Source of the DNA: Tepidamorphus sp.
GTDB taxonomy: Bacteria > Pseudomonadota > Alphaproteobacteria > Rhizobiales > Tepidamorphaceae
Direction: 5' to 3'
Length of the DNA: 64,000 nt
Assembly: GCA_028280885.1 (NCBI GenBank)
Contig: JANQKY010000046.1
Span: 30,316-94,315 of the forward strand
The notes beneath the pieces are model-generated. The model did not search any database. It was not told where the DNA came from and saw only the letters and a program-made list of their open reading frames with translations. The first letter of the stretch is position 1. The number at the start of each line of letters is the position of its first letter. Shown piece after piece: positions 20,878-31,729 of this stretch. A program made the translations under genes and the position numbers.

Positions 20878-22518
20878 CTACTTCCCCTCTTTGTTAGCCG
20901 AATACCTAAAAAATCCGCCAACGGCCAGCGCCAGCAACAGCCCCGACAGCAACAGACCGCCACTCTTACGGAAGCGTGTCGTCGGCAGATTGCCCGGCAG
21001 AGTGGAATCAATGACGCCGCGTACGTCAAGACCAAGCCGGGAAACAATTCGGCCATAGGGATCGACGACCGCGGATATGCCGTTATTGGCCGCGCGCACC
21101 AGCGGCAGCCCCTCTTCCACCGCCCGCAGCCGGGCCTGCCTGAGATGCTGCCAGGGGCCGGGACTGTCGCCGAACCAGGCGTCGTTGGTGACGTTGAGGA
21201 TCCAGTCGGGCCGTGTGTCCATGTCGATGAAGGCGCCGGTGAAGATCGCCTCGTAGCAGACGAGCGGCGCGAATGGCGCGATCGTCCCGGTCGACAGGCT
21301 CTTGGGGCCCGGTCCGGCGGAAAAGCCGCCGATGACATTCGTCAGCTGGCGCAGGCCGACGGATTCCAGCAGCGACTGGAAGGGCAGGAATTCACCGAAG
21401 GGCACCAGCCAGGCCTTGTCGTAGATGTCCAGGATGGCGCCCTGGTGATCGATGAGCATCACCGAATTGTAGATCCGCGCGACGCCCTCCCCCGCTTGCG
21501 ACTTCTCGTCTTGCGGGTCGGTCGCGTCGCGCTCGAGCCGCTGCATGCCGGTGATCAGGGTGGTTTCCGGCGGCAGCAGGGCGGCGATGGCGGGCAGGGC
21601 GCCGGGTTCGAAATCGAACAGGAACGGCAGCGCCGATTCCGGCCAGATCAGCATGTCGACACCGCCGATCCCGGCGGTCTCCGGCGAGGACGAGGTATCG
21701 CTGAGCGTCAGGTAATCGGCGAAGATGCGATTGCGGTTTTCCGGCTGCCACTTCTCCGCCTGAGGGATCGCCGGCTGCACGATGCGCAGGGTGAGGCCGG
21801 TGCCGGCAACCCGTTCAGTGACCGGTCCAGCCTGGGACAGGCGCAGTGCGCCGTAGCCGGCGACAGCCACAAACAGCACGAGGCCGAGCGCGGGAACGCA
21901 GAGCCGGGCGCGCCGGCTGCCGCCGCCCGACAGCGCCGCGGGGCTTGCGAAGATGAACAGGGTCAGGACGGTCAGCCCGTTGATGCCGAACAGCGAGGCC
22001 GATTGCATCAGCACCGGCGACCCGGTGAGCGCGTAGCCGAAGGCATTCCAGGGAAAGCCGGTCAGCACCGCGCCGCGCGCCAGTTCGCCTAAGCTCAGGA
22101 ACAGGGCGAGGATGAAGATGCGCTGCGGGCCGTTGCGCCAGACCAGCCGCGCGAGCCCGGCGGCCAGGGCCGGAAACAGCGCCAGGCCGCCCGGCAGGAC
22201 GACGATCGCGATCGGCAGCATCCAGCCGAACACGTCGGCCTCGACCAGGAAGGCCGCGCCGATCCACCACAATCCGGCCAGGAAATAGCCGAAGCCGAAG
22301 GCCCAGCCGACGGCGATCGCGGCACCGATCCGGGAGCGGCGCTGCGGACCGACCGTCCCGTCGATCAGCCAGACCAGGACCGGCAGGGTGATCAGCAGGA
22401 CCGGAAACAGGTCGTAGGGCGGCATGGCCAGCGCCGAGGCCGCGCCGGCAAGGAAGGCGAGCAGCAGTCGCCGCCATCCCCACAGGACGATGATGCGGCT
22501 TGCGACGGCGTCAATCAC
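20878..22518 (-). CDS. lnt: Apolipoprotein N-acyltransferase Lnt
   Basis: Transfers the third acyl chain onto the N-terminal cysteine of lipoproteins in the inner membrane, before Lol sorting. It is 546 aa, with about six N-terminal transmembrane helices followed by a periplasmic nitrilase-like domain. The catalytic triad motifs are visible: Glu in WPESALPF, Lys in YDKAWLVPFGEFLPF and Cys in PLVCYEAIF. A final hydrophobic helix lies near the C-terminus. The start is GTG. It follows corC and precedes praR, as in other Hyphomicrobiales. Confidence 0.95.
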   Translation of the reverse strand: MIDAVASRIIVLWGWRRLLLAFLAGAASALAMPPYDLFPVLLITLPVLVWLIDGTVGPQRRSRIGAAIAVGWAFGFGYFLAGLWWIGAAFLVEADVFGWMLPIAIVVLPGGLALFPALAAGLARLVWRNGPQRIFILALFLSLGELARGAVLTGFPWNAFGYALTGSPVLMQSASLFGINGLTVLTLFIFASPAALSGGGSRRARLCVPALGLVLFVAVAGYGALRLSQAGPVTERVAGTGLTLRIVQPAIPQAEKWQPENRNRIFADYLTLSDTSSSPETAGIGGVDMLIWPESALPFLFDFEPGALPAIAALLPPETTLITGMQRLERDATDPQDEKSQAGEGVARIYNSVMLIDHQGAILDIYDKAWLVPFGEFLPFQSLLESVGLRQLTNVIGGFSAGPGPKSLSTGTIAPFAPLVCYEAIFTGAFIDMDTRPDWILNVTNDAWFGDSPGPWQHLRQARLRAVEEGLPLVRAANNGISAVVDPYGRIVSRLGLDVRGVIDSTLPGNLPTTRFRKSGGLLLSGLLLALAVGGFFRYSANKEGK

Positions 22519-22751
22519 GAGCAGTAATCACGAGCAGTCCGGCGCCAAGGATCCCTCCCGCGGGCTCAATCCCGTTCGCAGGGCCGCGGCCGATCGGGCG
22601 ACCGCGGGCCTGCGGCGCGAATCGCCTTTTTTCGCGCGCCTGTCCTTTTGCCCTGTCGGCCGACCGCCCGCAAGTCGGGGCCGTTCGGCCCGCCGTGTCG
22701 GACCATGCGTCAGGTCAGCGTGTCGGGCCAGTTCGCCGGGGTGCTTCGTGG

Positions 22752-23954
22752 TCAGGCCGCGTCGGTGCGGTTTCCCGATGGCTTGGGGTCGGATTTCGCC
22801 GCCGGCGGCGCCTTCGAATCGGTCGTCTCGCCCGCCTTGGCCGTCACCGGCCGGACGATCCTGGGCTTGGCGGCATCCGTCGCGCCAGGGGTCGGGGATG
22901 GGGCTGCGGCGGGGCTTGCGGCCGGGGCCGCCTCCGGCCGCGCGGCCTCGGTCCGGTCGCGACGGACACCGCGCTGCGGGGCGGCGCCGCGCCTGTGAAT
23001 GCGGACCCGCTTGATGCGGCGCGGATCGGCATCGAGGATCTCGAACTCGTAGCCGCCCGGGAAGGGGATCAGCTCGCCGCGCACGGGCACATGGCCGGCG
23101 CGGTTGAACACCAGGCCGCCGAGCGTGTCGATTTCCTCGACGAGATCGCCGATCTCGAGTTCCGCGCCGAGGACTGCGCCCACTTCCTCGATCGGCGCGC
23201 GGGCATCGGCGATGAAGCCGCCATCGCCGCTCGGCACGATCATCGGGGCGGACGCCTCGTCGTGCTCGTCCTCGATCTCGCCGACGATCTCCTCGACCAG
23301 GTCCTCGATCGAGGCGAGCCCGTCGGTGCCGCCATATTCGTCGACGATGATCGCCATGTGGATGCGGGTCGCCTGCATCTTCACGAGCAGGTCGACCGCC
23401 GGCATCGAGGGCGGCACATAGAGCACCTCGCGCACCAGGCCGGCCTCCTCGAGCGTCATCTTGAGCGGCACGCCGCGCAGGTCGAGGCGGCCCGGCGGCT
23501 TGGCGCGGCGGCGCTTCATTTCCTCGTCGGTGAGCAGCGAGTTCTCGGTCATCCAGCCGAGCAGGTCCTTGATGTGGACCATGCCGGCGGGCTCGTCGAG
23601 CGTGTCGCGATAGACCGGCAGGCGCGAATGGCCGGCGGCGCGGAACTCCTTGATCAGATCGGCGATGCCGACATTGATCTCGACCGCGTCGATATCGGCG
23701 CGCGGCACCATGACGTCGTCGACGCGCAGGTCGCGCAAGCCGAGCACGTTGCGCAGCATCGAGCGTTCCTTGGCCGAGAACGGGTCGGCCGTGACCTCCA
23801 CGTCCTCGTCAAGGGCGCCCTCCAGGCTTTCGCGCAACGACGAGGACGGCCGGCCGGTGAAGGCCGCGCGCAGGCGGGCGAGCAGGGACCCGTTGCCGTT
23901 CGATCGTCCGTTTCGCGCAGCCGGTTCGGATTGGGATTGCGGGTCGTCGGTCAT
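22752..23954 (-). CDS. corC: CorC/HlyC-type CBS and transporter-associated domain protein
   Basis: A 400-aa cytoplasmic member of the hemolysin C/CorC family, tied to ion (Mg/Co) efflux. The CBS pair spans about residues 75-215, with [11 protein letters not shown] and [25 protein letters not shown] CorC_HlyC domain follows (INTLGGLVF-like, [31 protein letters not shown]). Both ends are disordered; the tail is Ala/Pro/Lys-rich for about 85 residues. It lacks the DUF21 membrane domain. The ATG lies one base past the ybeY stop, and 233 bp separate it from lnt. Confidence 0.88.
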   Translation of the reverse strand: MTDDPQSQSEPAARNGRSNGNGSLLARLRAAFTGRPSSSLRESLEGALDEDVEVTADPFSAKERSMLRNVLGLRDLRVDDVMVPRADIDAVEINVGIADLIKEFRAAGHSRLPVYRDTLDEPAGMVHIKDLLGWMTENSLLTDEEMKRRRAKPPGRLDLRGVPLKMTLEEAGLVREVLYVPPSMPAVDLLVKMQATRIHMAIIVDEYGGTDGLASIEDLVEEIVGEIEDEHDEASAPMIVPSGDGGFIADARAPIEEVGAVLGAELEIGDLVEEIDTLGGLVFNRAGHVPVRGELIPFPGGYEFEILDADPRRIKRVRIHRRGAAPQRGVRRDRTEAARPEAAPAASPAAAPSPTPGATDAAKPRIVRPVTAKAGETTDSKAPPAAKSDPKPSGNRTDAA

Positions 23955-23955
23955 G

Positions 23956-24495
23956 TCAGGGTTTGAGACAGGCCAGTGGCGGACGGGCAGTGGCGGACGG
24001 GGCAGTGGCGGCCTCGCCGGCCGGCCGATAGGGATCGTCGATGCCCAAATCCGCCAGAATATCGATTTCCAATCGCTCCATATGCTGGGCTTCACTATCC
24101 GATATATGGTCGTATCCAAGCAAATGAAGGATACCGTGAATGGTGAGATGGTTAAAATGGTCGCCTGGCGCCTTGCCATCCCGCGCCGCTTCCGCCCGCA
24201 GCGTCCCGGCCGCCAGGATCACGTCCCCGAGATAGGCGCCTGCCTTTGCGTCCGGGTCCGGGTCTCCGGACGGGAAGGATAGCACATTCGTCGGCTTGTC
24301 CTGATTGCGGAACCGGCCGTTCAAACCGCGCACGAAGGCGTCATCGGCAAGTACCAGCGTCAGCGTTCCGGCAACCTCCGGCAGCCGCGCCGACAGCGCC
24401 GCTGCGATCGCCGGCAGCCGTCCGGCCGGATCGATCGCGCCCCAGTCGCCGGCCTCCTCGACGAGATCGATCATGATCGCACGGTCGGGTGCCAT
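23956..24495 (-). CDS. ybeY: Endoribonuclease YbeY
   Basis: A zinc-dependent single-strand RNase for 16S rRNA 3'-end maturation and ribosome quality control. The metal motif HGILHLLGYDH (H-x3-H-x5-H) is complete. NVLSFPS, conserved in the family, is also visible. It is 179 aa, slightly longer than E. coli YbeY. It lies 5 bp after phoH and almost touches corC; phoH-ybeY-corC is a widespread functional cluster. Confidence 0.95.
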   Translation of the reverse strand: MAPDRAIMIDLVEEAGDWGAIDPAGRLPAIAAALSARLPEVAGTLTLVLADDAFVRGLNGRFRNQDKPTNVLSFPSGDPDPDAKAGAYLGDVILAAGTLRAEAARDGKAPGDHFNHLTIHGILHLLGYDHISDSEAQHMERLEIDILADLGIDDPYRPAGEAATAPSATARPPLACLKP

Positions 24496-24500
24496 CGCGC

Positions 24501-25558
24501 TTAAATCCCGTCCTTCGCGCCGCCCGGCCCCGGCGCCGCCTCGGCCGCCTCATAGGCCCTGACGATGCGCTGGACGAGCGGATTGCGGACGACGTCCGCC
24601 TCGCCAAAGGCGACCTGGGCGATGCCCTCGACATCGCTTAGAAGCCGTGTCGCCTCGCTCAGGCCCGATTTCTGGCCGGGCGGCAGGTCGACCTGGCTCG
24701 GGTCGCCGGTGATGATCATCTTCGAGCCGTCGCCGAGCCGCGTCAGGAACATCTTCATCTGCATCGGCGTGCAGTTCTGCGCCTCGTCGAGAATGACGGC
24801 GGAATGGGCCAGCGTGCGGCCGCGCATGAAGGCGAGCGGGGCGATCTCGAACACGCCGGTCTGCAGGCCTTTCTCGACCCGTTCGGCCGGCATCATGTCG
24901 TAGAGCGCATCATAGAGCGGGCGCAGATAGGGATCGACCTTCTCGCGCATGTCGCCGGGCAGGAAGCCGAGCCGCTCGCCGGCCTCGACGGCGGGCCGCG
25001 ACAGGATCACCCGGTCGACCTGGCCGCGCTCGAGCAGGGAGGCGGCAAAGGCGACCGCCAGATAGGTCTTGCCGGTGCCGGCCGGACCGATCGCGAAAAC
25101 CAGGTCGTTGTCGGCGAGCGCCCGCATGTAGCGGTCCTGGCGCGGCGTGCGCGCGGTTACCGTACGCTTGCGGGTGGAGACCTGGGCGAGCGCCGACAGG
25201 CCGGGCAGGTTGTCCTGATAGTCCGGCGGCGTGGTCGCCACCCGGATCGCGCCGTCGACATCGCCGAGCGTGATCTGCTGGCCACGGACGAGCCGCTGAT
25301 AGAGGCTTTCGAGCACCTCGGCGGCGTCCTCGCAGGCCTGGGCCGTGCCGCGCAGCGTCACGTGGTTGCCGCGCGCGCTCGCCTCGACGCCGAGCCGCTG
25401 CTCGATCAGCGCCAGGTTCTGGTCGTACTGGCCGTAGAGATCGCTGGCGAGCCGGTTGTCCTCAAACGACAGGACGCGCGCGCCGGCCGCGTCGCGGCCT
25501 GCCGATCCGGCCCCGGATCCTGTCTTGGCCGAACCGGCGATGTCGGCCGGAGCATCCG

Positions 25559-25562
<4 letters not shown>
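24501..25562 (-). CDS. phoH: PhoH-like ATPase
   Basis: A 353-aa cytoplasmic P-loop ATPase of the PhoH/YbeZ type, a predicted RNA helicase-like partner of YbeY. Walker A is GPAGTGKT (159-166), and Walker B lies in [10 protein letters not shown]. An N-terminal KH-like region (about 50-110) precedes the ATPase core. No ATG is available near the N-terminus; the reading begins at TTG, overlapping the miaB stop in the arrangement TTGA. Overlap and order suggest co-transcription miaB-phoH-ybeY-corC. Confidence 0.93.
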
Positions 25563-26953
<1,391 letters not shown>

Positions 26954-27113
26954 CGTCTGGCGCAATACCCGTTCATCTCGGCGTTATACAGTATCGCATA
27001 CGGGGTCGCATACAGGGCCGCCCGCCGGCGCGGAAGCAATTCCCGGCGCCGTCCGGCCCGTTGAAGTGACCCCTACACGGCACGATTACGACAGTTTTGA
27101 GCATCGACGTTCC

Positions 27114-28055
27114 TTAGCCTGTTTCCGGCTTGGCGGAAAGGGCCGTTCTCGCGTGTCCGGTCGCAACGTTTCCGGTCCCAACGGTTCCGGCACCCGCCGG
27201 TCCGGCATCGGCCTGCCTCGCGGGGGGCAGCGCCTGCGCCCAGGCGTTGCCGCGGCCGGTCAGGGTCGGGATCGCCATGCCGCGCACCGACCGCTCGGCG
27301 TCGCGGGCGACCCGCTTGCGTCCGCCGGCATCGGTGAGCGCAAGCGGGTCGCCGAAGGACACCGTGACGTCGATCGAGCCGGCGCGCAGAAGCCGCCACA
27401 GATGCGGTCCCAGATCGATATCGCCATGCCAGGCGACGATCGGGCGGTGCTGCCGGCCCATCGGCAGGCCGTTGAGCCGGATATAGGCCAGCGCCACCGG
27501 CTGCACGTAAACCGGCCCTGCCGCCATCTCCGCCCCATCCGCGTCCGATCCGCGTACCAGGTCCTGGGCGACGCCCAGGAGCGCGCTGCGGAACGGCAGC
27601 ACGTCGTTGCCGTCGCTCGACGTGCCCTCGGCGAACAGCACCATGACGTCGCCGGCATTGAGCCGCGTGGCGATCTCGCTGTTCACCCGGGCGGTCGCCG
27701 AGCGCCGTTCCCGGTCGACGAAGACCGAGCGCTGCAGCTTGGCCAGCCAGCCGAAGACCGGCCACCCGGCAACCTCGCGCTTGGCGATGAAGGAGACCGG
27801 GGCGACCGACGACAGCACGTTGATGTCGAGCCAGGAGACGTGGTTTGCGGCGATCAGCAGCGGCCGCTCCTCGGCGAGCGCCCCTTCGACGCTGACCCGC
27901 ACGCCGATCAGCCGGCACACGAAGCCGTGCCACCAGACCGGCAGCGATTTCGCCGCGCGCGCGCCGGTCAGCACGAACAGGAGCTGCAGCACCATCAGCG
28001 GCGCCGTCACGATGACGAGCACGCAGATGATGAAGAGGGCGCGTAAGGTCTGCAT
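27114..28055 (-). CDS. plsC: 1-acyl-sn-glycerol-3-phosphate acyltransferase (PlsC family)
   Basis: Acylates lysophosphatidic acid to phosphatidic acid at the inner membrane. It is 313 aa. An N-terminal hydrophobic helix (about 7-30) is followed by the NHVSWLD catalytic motif (H-x4-D, His72 and Asp77), an EGTSSDGNDVLPFRSAL substrate motif and a PVALAYIRLNG block. The last 60 residues are Ala/Pro/Gly-rich. An OlsA-like ornithine-lipid acyltransferase is possible, since the same fold serves both reactions. It lies 10 bp after the fur-type gene. Confidence 0.85.
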   Translation of the reverse strand: MQTLRALFIICVLVIVTAPLMVLQLLFVLTGARAAKSLPVWWHGFVCRLIGVRVSVEGALAEERPLLIAANHVSWLDINVLSSVAPVSFIAKREVAGWPVFGWLAKLQRSVFVDRERRSATARVNSEIATRLNAGDVMVLFAEGTSSDGNDVLPFRSALLGVAQDLVRGSDADGAEMAAGPVYVQPVALAYIRLNGLPMGRQHRPIVAWHGDIDLGPHLWRLLRAGSIDVTVSFGDPLALTDAGGRKRVARDAERSVRGMAIPTLTGRGNAWAQALPPARQADAGPAGAGTVGTGNVATGHARTALSAKPETG

Positions 28056-28065
28056 GTTCCAGGGC

Positions 28066-28494
28066 CTACCGCTCGTCCTCGCTGATCGGCACGCCGTAGA
28101 GCTCGAGCCGGTGATCGACCAGGCGGAATCCGAATTTGCGGGCGATCGCCTCCTGCAGCCGTTCGATTTCCTCGTCGCGGAACTCGATGACCTTGCCGGT
28201 CTTCAGGTCGATCAGGTGATCGTGATGGGTCTCGGGCACCTGCTCGTAGCGCGACCGGCCATCGCCGAATTCGTGCCGGGCGATGATGCCGGCATCCTCG
28301 AGCAGCTTCACCGTGCGATAGACCGTGGAAATCGAGATCTTCGGGTCGATCGCGACCGAGCGCCGATACAGTTCCTCGACATCCGGATGGTCGGCGGACT
28401 CCGAGAGGACGCGGGCAATCACCCGGCGCTGCTCGGTCATCCGCATGCCACGTCGCTGGCATTGCTGTTCGATATGGCTGTCGGTGTCTGTCAT
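28066..28494 (-). CDS. fur: Fur/Mur family metal-dependent regulator
   Basis: A 142-aa winged-helix repressor. The HTH includes ISTVYRTVKLLEDAGII; the metal-site region HHDHLIDLKTGKVIEF is intact. The C-terminal CxxC zinc motif of E. coli Fur is absent. In Hyphomicrobiales the orthologue often acts as Mur (manganese uptake regulator), so either role is possible; I prefer Mur by taxonomy. The ATG was chosen over a TTG six codons upstream. It is paired with plsC and lies downstream of rimI. Confidence 0.85.
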   Translation of the reverse strand: MTDTDSHIEQQCQRRGMRMTEQRRVIARVLSESADHPDVEELYRRSVAIDPKISISTVYRTVKLLEDAGIIARHEFGDGRSRYEQVPETHHDHLIDLKTGKVIEFRDEEIERLQEAIARKFGFRLVDHRLELYGVPISEDER

Positions 28495-28525
28495 GCGCGC
28501 CGGGATCCCCAAGATCGCCCTCAGT

Positions 28526-29041
28526 CTAGTGTTTCTTTATGCGAATCGAAACCGGGTCCGTCAGGTCCCGGTCGCCGGGCCGGGCACCGGTCCAGGTCAT
28601 CAGCACGGCATCGATGCGTCCCGCCGGCCGGCTGTAGTAGCCGGCGCGGCGGCCGCTCCGGCAGAAACCCGTCCGTCGATAGAGCCGCAGGGCCGGCGCG
28701 TTGTCGGCGGCGACCTCCAGATGGACGGATGTCGCACCCCGCCGCGCCGCCTCGGCAAGACCGGCCGCCAGCAGGCCCTCGCCGATGCCGCGCCGGCGCC
28801 AGGTGGCTGCGACCGCGATCGTCAAAAGCTCCGCTTCATCGGCGACGACCCGGATCAGCAGCACGCCGGCAAGGCTCCCGTCTTCGGCAAAGGCGCCGAG
28901 CGCCACCACCCGTTCGTCGGCGCCATAGCGGGCCCAGTCCGACGCGCTCCAGGCCTCGCCAAGGCTTTCGCGATGCAGCCGCGCGGCCGCATCCGAATGC
29001 GCCGGCATCAGGCGCGCGATCCTGTCCGCAACCGGGATCAT
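28526..29041 (-). CDS. rimI: Ribosomal protein alanine N-acetyltransferase RimI
   Basis: A 171-aa GNAT-fold enzyme that acetylates the N-terminal alanine of ribosomal protein S18 or related substrates. The acetyl-CoA binding motif RRRGIGEGLL and the ALRLYRRTGF segment are present. Its start overlaps the tsaB stop by four bases; the tsaB-rimI pairing is very widespread and supports the assignment over a generic GNAT enzyme. Confidence 0.88.
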   Translation of the reverse strand: MIPVADRIARLMPAHSDAAARLHRESLGEAWSASDWARYGADERVVALGAFAEDGSLAGVLLIRVVADEAELLTIAVAATWRRRGIGEGLLAAGLAEAARRGATSVHLEVAADNAPALRLYRRTGFCRSGRRAGYYSRPAGRIDAVLMTWTGARPGDRDLTDPVSIRIKKH

Positions 29042-29730
29042 CGCCGCGCGATGCGCTTGCCGGCCTGCGGCTTTGCGTCGGCCGGGCGCAGGTAGAGCGG
29101 TTCGGGCCGCGTATCGGCCGGGTAATCATGGGCCAGTTCGGCGATCGCCACCGGATCGGGCGCCGGGGGCACATCGAGGACCGTCAGCGCACGGCCGCGC
29201 GCGGCTGCCTGCGCCTGCACCGCTTGCGCCGCCGATCCGCAGACCGCCGCGACCCGCGCTTCCAGACCGTCGAGCAGATCGGGAATGGCGATCGCGCGGG
29301 CCTCCGACAGCGGTTCACGACCGAGAAACGACTGGGCGTAGACCTCTTCCCGGCGGGCATCGAGGGCGACGAGGACGGGCTCGCCCGTGCCGCCGCGCGC
29401 CGTTTCGGCGAAGGCCTGAAGCGTCGTGACGCCGACCGCCGGCCTGCCGGTCGCAACCGCCAGGCCGCGTATGGCGGCGACGCCGACGCGGACGCCGGTG
29501 AAGGTGCCCGGCCCGATGGTCACGGCGAAGCGGCCGATATCGCGATAGGCAAGGCCGGCGTCTTCCATCGCCGCTTGAAGCATCGGCATCAGCGCCTCGG
29601 CATGGCCGCGCTGCATCGGCTCGGATCGCGTAATCGTCCGCGTTTCGGTCAGGATCGCGACCGAACAGGCCGAAAGCGCTGTATCCACTGCCAGAACAGG
29701 GGCGGGGTTGGTGGGCGTTGGGTTGCTCAT
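29038..29730 (-). CDS. tsaB: tRNA threonylcarbamoyladenosine biosynthesis protein TsaB
   Basis: A non-catalytic partner of TsaD in making the universal t6A37 of ANN-decoding tRNAs. The 230-aa protein has the ASKHA-fold start VLAVDTALSACSVAI and the family segment FAVTIGPGTFTGVRVG. The C-terminal PLYLRPADA is also typical. The last bases overlap rimI (ATGA). Confidence 0.93.
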   Translation of the reverse strand: MSNPTPTNPAPVLAVDTALSACSVAILTETRTITRSEPMQRGHAEALMPMLQAAMEDAGLAYRDIGRFAVTIGPGTFTGVRVGVAAIRGLAVATGRPAVGVTTLQAFAETARGGTGEPVLVALDARREEVYAQSFLGREPLSEARAIAIPDLLDGLEARVAAVCGSAAQAVQAQAAARGRALTVLDVPPAPDPVAIAELAHDYPADTRPEPLYLRPADAKPQAGKRIARR

Positions 29731-29816
29731 TCACAATCGCGCGGGCACGAGGGTCGACCTGCGCCCGTCTAAACCAGACGGCCGGCGATTGGAAAGCCTG
29801 ATCTGTGGGGACCCGT

Positions 29817-30371
29817 TCAGACGGGCCGCACTTCCTGGACGTCCGGGATGAAGTGGCGCAGCAGGTTCTCGATGCCATGCTTGAGCGTCGCCGTCGAGCT
29901 CGGGCAGCCGGCGCAGGCGCCGCGCATGTGCAGGAAGACGATGCCGTCGCGATAGCCCTGGAAGACGATGTCGCCGCCGTCGGTTGCGACGGCGGGCCGG
30001 ACGCGGGTGTCGATCAGTTCCTTGATGGTGGCGACGGTGGGCGCGTCGGCCTCGTCGAAGAACTCCTCGCCGCCGGACACCTCCATGCCGCCCTGGATGA
30101 GCGGTTCGCCGGACATGTAGTGTTCCATGATGGCGCCGAGGATCGCCGGCTTGAGCTGCTGCCAGTCGCCGTCGTCCTTGGTGACGGCGATGAAATCGGC
30201 GCCATAGAACACGCCGGTGACGTTGGCGATCTGGAACAGCCGCCGCGCCAGCGGCGACTCCGCCGCCTCGTCGGGCGAACGCAGGTCGAGCGTATCGCCG
30301 GGCAGGACGTCGCGGCCGGGAATGAATTTCAGGGTCGCCGGGTTCGGGGTCGCCTCGGTCTGGATAAACAT
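29817..30371 (-). CDS. NfuA-type iron-sulfur carrier (NifU-like)
   Basis: A 184-aa Fe-S scaffold or carrier. The Nfu_N domain (MFIQTEATPNPATLKFIPG onward) is followed by a NifU C-terminal domain with the cluster-binding CxxC (Cys153, Cys156, in CAGCPSS). It delivers 4Fe-4S clusters to client enzymes such as MiaB or lipoyl synthase; the client is inference. The ATG has AAGGGA 6 nt upstream; the longer frame lacks homology. A repeat block lies upstream. Confidence 0.93.
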   Translation of the reverse strand: MFIQTEATPNPATLKFIPGRDVLPGDTLDLRSPDEAAESPLARRLFQIANVTGVFYGADFIAVTKDDGDWQQLKPAILGAIMEHYMSGEPLIQGGMEVSGGEEFFDEADAPTVATIKELIDTRVRPAVATDGGDIVFQGYRDGIVFLHMRGACAGCPSSTATLKHGIENLLRHFIPDVQEVRPV

Positions 30372-30549
30372 CGGATCCCTTTGATCAGTACGTGTGGCGT
30401 TCCGCATCGTCGCAGAAGGCGGGCTTCGACGACATTCCCCAATATAGGGCGCATTCAGGCCAAACAAGCCCTGTTTTGGAATCACTCCAATGGGATAGCC
30501 GCGGCTATGTCGGCGCCGGCTTCACCGCCGAAGGGACTCCGAACCACCC

Positions 30550-30600
30550 GGGCTCTCCGATCCCGGACAATCGCTGTCGCGATTTCCGGGATGACGAGGG
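30550..30600. repeat. Hairpin unit, ATCCCGG family
   Basis: GGCTCTCCGATCCCGG leads into a two-part stem (CCCGGA/TCCGGG and AATCGC/GCGATT, 30562-30590), ending with GATGACGAGGG. Same right-hand unit as at 37880-37930. Confidence 0.7.
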
Positions 30601-30720
30601 AGAGGATTATGTCCCTGGTATCACCCTCCGGGTGTCATTGCCGGGCTTGTCCCACTACTGCCCGGTTCAGCAAGACCGGGTTTTGATTTGTGGCCGGTGA
30701 CCGACAGCAAGCGCAGACGC

Positions 30721-30932
30721 GCCCTCACCCCGGCCCTGCGGGCCGACCCTCTCCCGCGGAGGGGGAGAGGGTGCGAGTGCATCTGAGAGGTCGTGCGGCG
30801 GACGCCACCGCCAGCGGACAGAAAACGCCGATACCGCCAATGATGTCGGTGCCGCCATGCCCGGTCCGTCCAACGCGCTCTTTCCCTCTCCCCCTTGGCG
30901 GGAGAGGGTCGGCCCGCAGGGCCGGGTGAGGG
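30721..30932. repeat. About 210-bp composite element with long inverted ends, copy 1
   Basis: The left end reads CCCTCACCCCGGCCCTGCGG and continues GGCCGACCCTCTCCCGC. The right end is its near-perfect reverse complement (about 34 bp, one extra C). Between them is a central region containing GAGTGCATCTGAGAGG, CCGCCAGCGGACAGAAAACG and CGCGCTCTTTCCCTC. This centre is shared with 47128-47333, so the whole element is duplicated, not only its ends. Confidence 0.85.
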
Positions 30933-31022
30933 CGCGTCAACACCAGCGCCGAGGCGAGCCAGAAGGATGCTGGAGGGGACGTGTTCAAGGACATCCGCGC
31001 CCCTCTGACAGTCCATCCGGGC

Positions 31023-31517
31023 CTATGTCACCGCCTGGATTTCGTCGTCGGACATGGAGCCGGGCACCACGGTGATCGGGATCGGGAAGCTGCCGGCCGT
31101 GCGGGCGACGATCGAGGTGATCAGCGGGCCGGGCCCTTCCTTGCCGGTGCCGGCGGCCAGCACGAGGATCGCGATGTCCTCGTCCTCCATGATCAGCTTG
31201 AGAACCTCCTCGGACAGGTTGCCCTCGCGAATCACCATTTCCGGCTCGACCTCGGCCCATTGCCGCGCCTTTTCGGCGAAGTCGCCGAGCACGGTGCGCG
31301 CCTCGTCCTGCGCCTCCGCGCGCATGATGGTCTCGACACCGAGCCAGTGCTGGAAATCCCCGGGCTCCGTGACATAGACCATCACGAGCTTGCCGCCGGT
31401 GCGCTGGGCGCGGCGGCTGGCATAGTAGATGGCGCGATCGCATTCGGGCGATTGATCGATCACGACCAGGAATTTCCGGCGATGGCCCGGCTCGCTGCTG
31501 CGCCGCATTGTGCTCAT
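31023..31517 (-). CDS. Universal stress protein (UspA family)
   Basis: A 164-aa protein with one Usp fold: KFLVVIDQSPECDRAIYYASRRA at the start and GSFPIPITVVPG near the end. The ATP-binding loop G-x2-G-x9-G(S/T) is only partly matched (AAGTGKEGPGP). Its function is unknown beyond stress survival. Two in-frame ATGs (31517, 31508) are possible. It is divergent from the sugar dehydrogenase gene across 212 bp. Confidence 0.85.
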   Translation of the reverse strand: MSTMRRSSEPGHRRKFLVVIDQSPECDRAIYYASRRAQRTGGKLVMVYVTEPGDFQHWLGVETIMRAEAQDEARTVLGDFAEKARQWAEVEPEMVIREGNLSEEVLKLIMEDEDIAILVLAAGTGKEGPGPLITSIVARTAGSFPIPITVVPGSMSDDEIQAVT

Positions 31518-31729
31518 GGCGCCATGCTGCCATCGCGCGCGGTCTCCGGCAAGCCGCTGATTTGACAGGCTGCGTTGCGGCACGAGCGTATCGCACGCAC
31601 ATCCCGGAGTTTCGCGATTGTCATTCGCCTTTACCGCCTGTTTAGCGATACGGTCTTAATTGCGGCTTATTCTGCAGCCGAATTGCGTGTTCGTCGCACG
31701 CGGAGTGCCGGCAACCAGGGAGCGGTGCC

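Larger units (their letters stand above)
30372..31022. repeat. Repeat-filled spacer between nfu and usp
   Basis: A 651-bp spacer without credible genes. It contains a hairpin unit (30550-30600), a CCCGGT/ACCGGG stem followed by TTTT at 30661-30684, and the 212-bp composite element at 30721-30932. The remaining 90 bp to usp show nothing recognisable. Confidence 0.65.
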